64,000 nt of DNA from Mesocentrotus franciscanus (taxonomy: Eukaryota; Echinodermata; Echinoidea; Camarodonta; Strongylocentrotidae), in contig CP137671.1 of assembly GCA_037976565.1 (NCBI GenBank), positions 19,163,910 to 19,227,909 of the forward strand. The letters are read 5' to 3'. A program made the translations under genes and the position numbers. Below are positions 56,951 through 64,000 of the stretch, one piece after another (position 1 is the stretch's first letter; each line of letters opens with the position of its first letter). Under the pieces are notes generated by a model. That model searched no databases, was not told the origin of the DNA, and worked only from the letters and a program-made list of their open reading frames with translations.

Positions 56951-57022
56951 CTCCTTGGCGGGGAATCGAACCCCGGTCTTCCGCGTGACAGGCGGAGATA
57001 CTCACCACTATACTACCAAGGA
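56951..57022 (-). tRNA. tRNA-Asp(GUC), locus 11 (type B)
   Basis: Intact; last complete copy before the block with the T-stem deletion. Confidence 0.95.
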
Positions 57023-57330
57023 AGAGTTGAAAGTACAGAAGTAATATGATCCCATGAACATGGGGTATGAGAATTGCAAGCTAGCAGAGGATTATTTTCT
57101 TTTGAAAAGTGATCTTTGAAAAATCAATCCAAAGTTAATGGGAAGCATGATTACGTATTTATCGTCAATTCTTTATAATTACAGATCTTGTCTTTGCCTT
57201 ATTATTTGAGGTCTATTCCTGCCTCGCTACGTAAATAATTCAATGGGAATATGGATATTGTCTTCTGCTTTTCGGATAAGAGCAGAGCTAGGTTTAAAAG
57301 TTTTTGATGTAAAACAAACAAAATCATGAA

Positions 57331-57401
57331 CTCCTTGGCGGGAATCGAACCCCGGTCTTCCGCGTGACAGGCGGAGATACTCACCACTATACTACCAAGG
57401 A
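57331..57401 (-). tRNA. tRNA-Asp(GUC), locus 12 (type C), one base short in T stem
   Basis: Same one-base loss as locus 5 (GGGG to GGG on the plus strand), here in a type C monomer. Confidence 0.75.
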
Positions 57402-57712
57402 GCAGTTGATAATATAGAACTAATATGATCACATAAACAAGAGATATAAGATTTGCAAGCGACCAGAGCATTATTTTCCTTTTGAAAAGTGAGCGTTGAA
57501 AAATCAACCGAAAGTTAATGGAAGCATGATTACGTATTTATCGTCAATTCTTTATAATTACAGAACTTGTCTTTTCCTTATTATTTGAGGTCTATTTCTA
57601 CCTCGCTACGTAAATAATTCAATGGGAATATGGATATTATCGTCTGCTTTTCGGATAAGAGCAGACCAAGGCTTTAAGGGGTTTTTAGGCAAAAAAACAA
57701 CAAAATCGTGAT

Positions 57713-57783
57713 CTCCTTGGCGGGAATCGAACCCCGGTCTTCCGCGTGACAGGCGGAGATACTCACCACTATACTACCAAGGA
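57713..57783 (-). tRNA. tRNA-Asp(GUC), locus 13 (type A), one base short in T stem
   Basis: Same loss, in a type A monomer. Confidence 0.75.
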
Positions 57784-58097
57784 AGAGTTGATAATGTGCA
57801 GATAATATGATTGGATAAACAAGGGATATCAAATTTGGAAGCGAGCAGAGCATTATTTTCTTTTGAAAAGTGACCGTTGTAAAATCAATCAAAAGATGAT
57901 AGGAAGCATGATTACGTAATTATCATAATTTCTTTATAATTACAGATCTCGTCTTTTCCTTATTATTTGAGGACTATATATTTCTACCTCGCTACGTAAA
58001 TAATTCAGTGGGATTACGGATATTATCGTTTGCTTTTCGGATAAGAGCAGGGCTAGGTTTAAAAGGTTTTTTGGGCAAAACAAAACAAAATCATGAA

Positions 58098-58168
58098 CTC
58101 CTTGGCGGGAATCGAACCCCGGTCTTCCGCGTGACAGGCGGAGATACTCACCACTATACTACCAAGGA
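58098..58168 (-). tRNA. tRNA-Asp(GUC), locus 14 (type B), one base short in T stem
   Basis: Same loss, in a type B monomer. Confidence 0.75.
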
Positions 58169-58476
58169 AGAGTTGAAAGTACAGAAGTAATATGATCCCA
58201 TGAACATGGGGTATGAGAATTGCAAGCTAGCAGAGGATTATTTTCTTTTGAAAAGTGATCTTTGAAAAATCAATCCAAAGTTAATGGGAAGCATGATTAC
58301 GTATTTATCGTCAATTCTTTATAATTACAGATCTTGTCTTTGCCTTATTATTTGAGGTCTATTCCTGCCTCGCTACGTAAATAATTCAATGGGAATATGG
58401 ATATTGTCTTCTGCTTTTCGGATAAGAGCAGAGCTAGGTTTAAAAGTTTTTGATGTAAAACAAACAAAATCATGAA

Positions 58477-58547
58477 CTCCTTGGCGGGAATCGAACCCCG
58501 GTCTTCCGCGTGACAGGCGGAGATACTCACCACTATACTACCAAGGA
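58477..58547 (-). tRNA. tRNA-Asp(GUC), locus 15 (type C), one base short in T stem
   Basis: Fourth consecutive short copy. Confidence 0.75.
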
Positions 58548-58858
58548 GCAGTTGATAATATAGAACTAATATGATCACATAAACAAGAGATATAAGATTT
58601 GCAAGCGACCAGAGCATTATTTTCCTTTTGAAAAGTGAGCGTTGAAAAATCAACCGAAAGTTAATGGAAGCATGATTACGTATTTATCGTCAATTCTTTA
58701 TAATTACAGAACTTGTCTTTTCCTTATTATTTGAGGTCTATTTCTACCTCGCTACGTAAATAATTCAATGGGAATATGGATATTATCGTCTGCTTTTCGG
58801 ATAAGAGCAGACCAAGGCTTTAAGGGGGTTTTAGGCAAAAAAACAACAAAATCGTGAT

Positions 58859-58929
58859 CTCCTTGGCGGGAATCGAACCCCGGTCTTCCGCGTGACAGGC
58901 GGAGATACTCACCACTATACTACCAAGGA
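58859..58929 (-). tRNA. tRNA-Asp(GUC), locus 16 (type A), one base short in T stem
   Basis: Fifth and last of the consecutive short copies. Confidence 0.75.
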
Positions 58930-59243
58930 AGAGTTGATAATGTGCAGATAATATGATTGGATAAACAAGGGATATCAAATTTGGAAGCGAGCAGAGCATT
59001 ATTTTCTTTTGAAAAGTGACCGTTGTAAAATCAATCAAAAGATGATAGGAAGCATGATTACGTAATTATCATAATTTCTTTATAATTACAGATCTCGTCT
59101 TTTCCTTATTATTTGAGGACTATATATTTCTACCTCGCTACGTAAATAATTCAGTGGGATTACGGATATTATCGTTTGCTTTTCGGATAAGAGCAGGGCT
59201 AGGTTTAAAAGGTTTTTTGGGCAAAACAAAACAAAATCATGAA

Positions 59244-59315
59244 CTCCTTGGCGGGGAATCGAACCCCGGTCTTCCGCGTGACAGGCGGAGATACTCACCA
59301 CTATACTACCAAGGA
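59244..59315 (-). tRNA. tRNA-Asp(GUC), locus 17 (type B)
   Basis: Intact; the full T stem returns. Confidence 0.95.
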
Positions 59316-59623
59316 AGAGTTGAAAGTACAGAAGTAATATGATCCCATGAACATGGGGTATGAGAATTGCAAGCTAGCAGAGGATTATTTTCTTTTGAAA
59401 AGTGATCTTTGAAAAATCAATCCAAAGTTAATGGGAAGCATGATTACGTATTTATCGTCAATTCTTTATAATTACAGATCTTGTCTTTGCCTTATTATTT
59501 GAGGTCTATTCCTGCCTCGCTACGTAAATAATTCAATGGGAATATGGATATTGTCTTCTGCTTTTCGGATAAGAGCAGAGCTAGGTTTAAAAGTTTTTGA
59601 TGTAAAACAAACAAAATCATGAA

Positions 59624-59695
59624 CTCCTTGGCGGGGAATCGAACCCCGGTCTTCCGCGTGACAGGCGGAGATACTCACCACTATACTACCAAGGA
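59624..59695 (-). tRNA. tRNA-Asp(GUC), locus 18 (type C)
   Basis: Intact 72-nt copy. Confidence 0.95.
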
Positions 59696-60008
59696 GCAGT
59701 TGATAATATAGAACTAATATGATCACATAAACAAGAGATATAAGATTTGCAAGCGACCAGAGCATTATTTTCCTTTTGAAAAGTGAGCGTTGAAAAATCA
59801 ACCGAAAGTTAATGGAAGCATGATTACGTATTTATCGTCAATTCTTTATAATTACAGAACTTGTCTTTTCCTTATTATTTGAGGTCTATTTCTACCTCGC
59901 TACGTAAATAATTCAATGGGAATATGGATATTATCGTCTGCTTTTCGGATAAGAGCAGACCAAGGCTTTAAGGGGTTTTTAGGCAAAAAAAAACAACAAA
60001 ATCGTGAT

Positions 60009-60080
60009 CTCCTTGGCGGGGAATCGAACCCCGGTCTTCCGCGTGACAGGCGGAGATACTCACCACTATACTACCAAGGA
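60009..60080 (-). tRNA. tRNA-Asp(GUC), locus 19 (type A)
   Basis: Intact; 1150 bp from locus 16. Confidence 0.95.
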
Positions 60081-60394
60081 AGAGTTGATAATGTGCAGAT
60101 AATATGATTGGATAAACAAGGGATATCAAATTTGGAAGCGAGCAGAGCATTATTTTCTTTTGAAAAGTGACCGTTGTAAAATCAATCAAAAGATGATAGG
60201 AAGCATGATTACGTAATTATCATAATTTCTTTATAATTACAGATCTCGTCTTTTCCTTATTATTTGAGGACTATATATTTCTACCTCGCTACGTAAATAA
60301 TTCAGTGGGATTACGGATATTATCGTTTGCTTTTCGGATAAGAGCAGGGCTAGGTTTAAAAGGTTTTTTGGGCAAAACAAAACAAAATCATGAA

Positions 60395-60466
60395 CTCCTT
60401 GGCGGGGAATCGAACCCCGGTCTTCCGCGTGACAGGCGGAGATACTCACCACTATACTACCAAGGA
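60395..60466 (-). tRNA. tRNA-Asp(GUC), locus 20 (type B)
   Basis: Intact 72-nt copy. Confidence 0.95.
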
Positions 60467-60774
60467 AGAGTTGAAAGTACAGAAGTAATATGATCCCATG
60501 AACATGGGGTATGAGAATTGCAAGCTAGCAGAGGATTATTTTCTTTTGAAAAGTGATCTTTGAAAAATCAATCCAAAGTTAATGGGAAGCATGATTACGT
60601 ATTTATCGTCAATTCTTTATAATTACAGATCTTGTCTTTGCCTTATTATTTGAGGTCTATTCCTGCCTCGCTACGTAAATAATTCAATGGGAATATGGAT
60701 ATTGTCTTCTGCTTTTCGGATAAGAGCAGAGCTAGGTTTAAAAGTTTTTGATGTAAAACAAACAAAATCATGAA

Positions 60775-60846
60775 CTCCTTGGCGGGGAATCGAACCCCGG
60801 TCTTCCGCGTGACAGGCGGAGATACTCACCACTATACTACCAAGGA
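60775..60846 (-). tRNA. tRNA-Asp(GUC), locus 21 (type C)
   Basis: Intact 72-nt copy. Confidence 0.95.
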
Positions 60847-61159
60847 GCAGTTGATAATATAGAACTAATATGATCACATAAACAAGAGATATAAGATTTG
60901 CAAGCGACCAGAGCATTATTTTCCTTTTGAAAAGTGAGCGTTGAAAAATCAACCGAAAGTTAATGGAAGCATGATTACGTATTTATCGTCAATTCTTTAT
61001 AATTACAGAACTTGTCTTTTCCTTATTATTTGAGGTCTATTTCTACCTCGCTACGTAAATAATTCAATGGGAATATGGATATTATCGTCTGCTTTTCGGA
61101 TAAGAGCAGACCAAGGCTTTAAGGGGTTTTTAGGCAAAAAAAAACAACAAAATCGTGAT

Positions 61160-61231
61160 CTCCTTGGCGGGGAATCGAACCCCGGTCTTCCGCGTGACAG
61201 GCGGAGATACTCACCACTATACTACCAAGGA
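61160..61231 (-). tRNA. tRNA-Asp(GUC), locus 22 (type A)
   Basis: Intact; 1151 bp from locus 19. Confidence 0.95.
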
Positions 61232-61545
61232 AGAGTTGATAATGTGCAGATAATATGATTGGATAAACAAGGGATATCAAATTTGGAAGCGAGCAGAGCA
61301 TTATTTTCTTTTGAAAAGTGACCGTTGTAAAATCAATCAAAAGATGATAGGAAGCATGATTACGTAATTATCATAATTTCTTTATAATTACAGATCTCGT
61401 CTTTTCCTTATTATTTGAGGACTATATATTTCTACCTCGCTACGTAAATAATTCAGTGGGATTACGGATATTATCGTTTGCTTTTCGGATAAGAGCAGGG
61501 CTAGGTTTAAAAGGTTTTTTGGGCAAAACAAAACAAAATCATGAA

Positions 61546-61617
61546 CTCCTTGGCGGGGAATCGAACCCCGGTCTTCCGCGTGACAGGCGGAGATACTCAC
61601 CACTATACTACCAAGGA
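61546..61617 (-). tRNA. tRNA-Asp(GUC), locus 23 (type B)
   Basis: Intact 72-nt copy. Confidence 0.95.
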
Positions 61618-61925
61618 AGAGTTGAAAGTACAGAAGTAATATGATCCCATGAACATGGGGTATGAGAATTGCAAGCTAGCAGAGGATTATTTTCTTTTGA
61701 AAAGTGATCTTTGAAAAATCAATCCAAAGTTAATGGGAAGCATGATTACGTATTTATCGTCAATTCTTTATAATTACAGATCTTGTCTTTGCCTTATTAT
61801 TTGAGGTCTATTCCTGCCTCGCTACGTAAATAATTCAATGGGAATATGGATATTGTCTTCTGCTTTTCGGATAAGAGCAGAGCTAGGTTTAAAAGTTTTT
61901 GATGTAAAACAAACAAAATCATGAA

Positions 61926-61997
61926 CTCCTTGGCGGGGAATCGAACCCCGGTCTTCCGCGTGACAGGCGGAGATACTCACCACTATACTACCAAGGA
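61926..61997 (-). tRNA. tRNA-Asp(GUC), locus 24 (type C)
   Basis: Intact 72-nt copy. Confidence 0.95.
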
Positions 61998-62309
61998 GCA
62001 GTTGATAATATAGAACTAATATGATCACATAAACAAGAGATATAAGATTTGCAAGCGACCAGAGCATTATTTTCCTTTTGAAAAGTGAGCGTTGAAAAAT
62101 CAACCGAAAGTTAATGGAAGCATGATTACGTATTTATCGTCAATTCTTTATAATTACAGAACTTGTCTTTTCCTTATTATTTGAGGTCTATTTCTACCTC
62201 GCTACGTAAATAATTCAATGGGAATATGGATATTATCGTCTGCTTTTCGGATAAGAGCAGACCAAGGCTTTAAGGGGTTTTAGGCAAAAAAAAACAACAA
62301 AATCGTGAT

Positions 62310-62381
62310 CTCCTTGGCGGGGAATCGAACCCCGGTCTTCCGCGTGACAGGCGGAGATACTCACCACTATACTACCAAGGA
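62310..62381 (-). tRNA. tRNA-Asp(GUC), locus 25 (type A)
   Basis: Intact; 1150 bp from locus 22. Confidence 0.95.
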
Positions 62382-62695
62382 AGAGTTGATAATGTGCAGA
62401 TAATATGATTGGATAAACAAGGGATATCAAATTTGGAAGCGAGCAGAGCATTATTTTCTTTTGAAAAGTGACCGTTGTAAAATCAATCAAAAGATGATAG
62501 GAAGCATGATTACGTAATTATCATAATTTCTTTATAATTACAGATCTCGTCTTTTCCTTATTATTTGAGGACTATATATTTCTACCTCGCTACGTAAATA
62601 ATTCAGTGGGATTACGGATATTATCGTTTGCTTTTCGGATAAGAGCAGGGCTAGGTTTAAAAGGTTTTTTGGGCAAAACAAAACAAAATCATGAA

Positions 62696-62767
62696 CTCCT
62701 TGGCGGGGAATCGAACCCCGGTCTTCCGCGTGACAGGCGGAGATACTCACCACTATACTACCAAGGA
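62696..62767 (-). tRNA. tRNA-Asp(GUC), locus 26 (type B)
   Basis: Intact 72-nt copy. Confidence 0.95.
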
Positions 62768-63075
62768 AGAGTTGAAAGTACAGAAGTAATATGATCCCAT
62801 GAACATGGGGTATGAGAATTGCAAGCTAGCAGAGGATTATTTTCTTTTGAAAAGTGATCTTTGAAAAATCAATCCAAAGTTAATGGGAAGCATGATTACG
62901 TATTTATCGTCAATTCTTTATAATTACAGATCTTGTCTTTGCCTTATTATTTGAGGTCTATTCCTGCCTCGCTACGTAAATAATTCAATGGGAATATGGA
63001 TATTGTCTTCTGCTTTTCGGATAAGAGCAGAGCTAGGTTTAAAAGTTTTTGATGTAAAACAAACAAAATCATGAA

Positions 63076-63147
63076 CTCCTTGGCGGGGAATCGAACCCCG
63101 GTCTTCCGCGTGACAGGCGGAGATACTCACCACTATACTACCAAGGA
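63076..63147 (-). tRNA. tRNA-Asp(GUC), locus 27 (type C)
   Basis: Intact 72-nt copy. Confidence 0.95.
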
Positions 63148-63462
63148 GCAGTTGATAATATAGAACTAATATGATCACATAAACAAGAGATATAAGATTT
63201 GCAAGCGACCAGAGCATTATTTTCCTTTTGAAAAGTGAGCGTTGAAAAATCAACCGAAAGTTAATGGAAGCATGATTACGTATTTATCGTCAATTCTTTA
63301 TAATTACAGAACTTGTCTTTTCCTTATTATTTGAGGTCTATTTCTACCTCGCTACGTAAATAATTCAATGGGAATATGGATATTATCGTCTGCTTTTCGG
63401 ATAAGAGCAGACCAAGGCTTTAAGGGGGTTTTTTAGGCAAAAAAAAACAACAAAATCGTGAT

Positions 63463-63534
63463 CTCCTTGGCGGGGAATCGAACCCCGGTCTTCCGCGTGA
63501 CAGGCGGAGATACTCACCACTATACTACCAAGGA
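63463..63534 (-). tRNA. tRNA-Asp(GUC), locus 28 (type A)
   Basis: Intact; 1153 bp from locus 25, the difference lying in G, T and A runs beside the tRNA. Confidence 0.95.
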
Positions 63535-63848
63535 AGAGTTGATAATGTGCAGATAATATGATTGGATAAACAAGGGATATCAAATTTGGAAGCGAGCAGA
63601 GCATTATTTTCTTTTGAAAAGTGACCGTTGTAAAATCAATCAAAAGATGATAGGAAGCATGATTACGTAATTATCATAATTTCTTTATAATTACAGATCT
63701 CGTCTTTTCCTTATTATTTGAGGACTATATATTTCTACCTCGCTACGTAAATAATTCAGTGGGATTACGGATATTATCGTTTGCTTTTCGGATAAGAGCA
63801 GGGCTAGGTTTAAAAGGTTTTTTGGGCAAAACAAAACAAAATCATGAA

Positions 63849-63920
63849 CTCCTTGGCGGGGAATCGAACCCCGGTCTTCCGCGTGACAGGCGGAGATACT
63901 CACCACTATACTACCAAGGA
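63849..63920 (-). tRNA. tRNA-Asp(GUC), locus 29 (type B)
   Basis: Intact; last copy before the window edge, which cuts its monomer. Confidence 0.95.
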
Positions 63921-64000
63921 AGAGTTGAAAGTACAGAAGTAATATGATCCCATGAACATGGGGTATGAGAATTGCAAGCTAGCAGAGGATTATTTTCTTT

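Larger units (their letters stand above)
53155..64000 (-). repeat. tandem tRNA-Asp array with three-monomer higher-order repeat
   Basis: Twenty-nine tRNA-Asp loci in one orientation, each in a monomer of about 380 bp. From 53886 on, monomers follow the strict order C, A, B. Type A has GTGATCT beside the tRNA 3' end and GATAATGTGCAG beyond its 5' end; type B has AAACAAAACAAAATCATG and GAAAGTACAGAAG; type C has GATGTAAAACAAACAAAATC and GAGCAGTTGATAATATAG. Like types recur every 1146-1153 bp. Copies of one type differ almost only in the length of short G, T and A runs. The array continues past the right edge, so its full length is unknown. Short open frames across it are shadows of the repeat. 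Confidence 0.95.

Noticed and set aside
53123..63947. Regularly repeated open frames of 60-100 codons on both strands across the right-hand 11 kb
   Set aside because: They all pass through the tRNA-Asp sequence or its spacer and repeat with the array. They are by-products of the repeat, not genes.
53155..64000. CRISPR-like array
   Set aside because: Conserved 72-nt blocks with spacers look superficially array-like, but the blocks fold as tRNA-Asp, the spacers are themselves repeated and about 310 bp long, and the genome is eukaryotic.

Overview
The window looks like nuclear DNA of a marine invertebrate deuterostome, most likely an echinoderm such as a sea urchin. Three things support this: spliced genes with GT-AG introns, an AT-rich background full of microsatellites and short inverted-repeat transposons, and tRNA-derived SINEs with a tail I associate with sea urchin genomes. 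The species call is an inference from repeat style and was not tested by any search.

Layout. (1) 0.6-4.3 kb is a composite hAT-like element with an 8-bp target duplication; it is filled with minisatellites and holds scraps of a C2H2 zinc finger and of a retrotransposon gag zinc knuckle. (2) About 5.4-16.1 kb and 23.3-36.6 kb are two direct copies of one segment, about 17.8 kb apart. Each carries a three-exon gene for a ZNFX1-like protein: UPF1-type SF1 helicase core, NFX1-type cysteine-rich fingers, RZ-type zinc finger, charged helix, and a C-terminal CIIS that reads as a CaaX prenylation box. Copy 1 is open throughout (predicted 1893 aa). Copy 2 has three small frameshifts relative to copy 1. 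(3) 16-23 kb, between the copies, holds a GC-rich patch, an unidentified minus-strand open frame and two decayed LINE reverse transcriptases. (4) From 35.86 kb a plus-strand ankyrin-repeat gene begins. A short first exon joins in frame to four ankyrin exons at 49.8-52.8 kb across an intron of about 13.8 kb. That intron is packed with non-autonomous elements (hAT, piggyBac-like TTAA, Tc1/mariner-like TA), SINEs and low-complexity DNA. The last visible ankyrin exon ends in a clean splice donor, so the gene continues to the right. (5) From 53.15 kb to the window end there is a minus-strand tandem array of 29 tRNA-Asp(GUC) loci. They are organised as a higher-order repeat of about 1150 bp made of three about 380-bp monomer types, each with one tRNA. 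The array runs off the right edge and appears to sit antisense in an intron of the ankyrin gene.

How the parts relate. The ZNFX1-like pair is a recent tandem duplication of a gene family linked to RNA sensing and antiviral defence. The duplicated segment seems to reach into intron 1 of the ankyrin gene. The tRNA array is a separate, very recent or strongly homogenised amplification. The observations most worth following are the tRNA-Asp higher-order repeat, the CaaX ending and altered helicase motifs of the ZNFX1-like proteins, and the composite hAT elements with precise target duplications.
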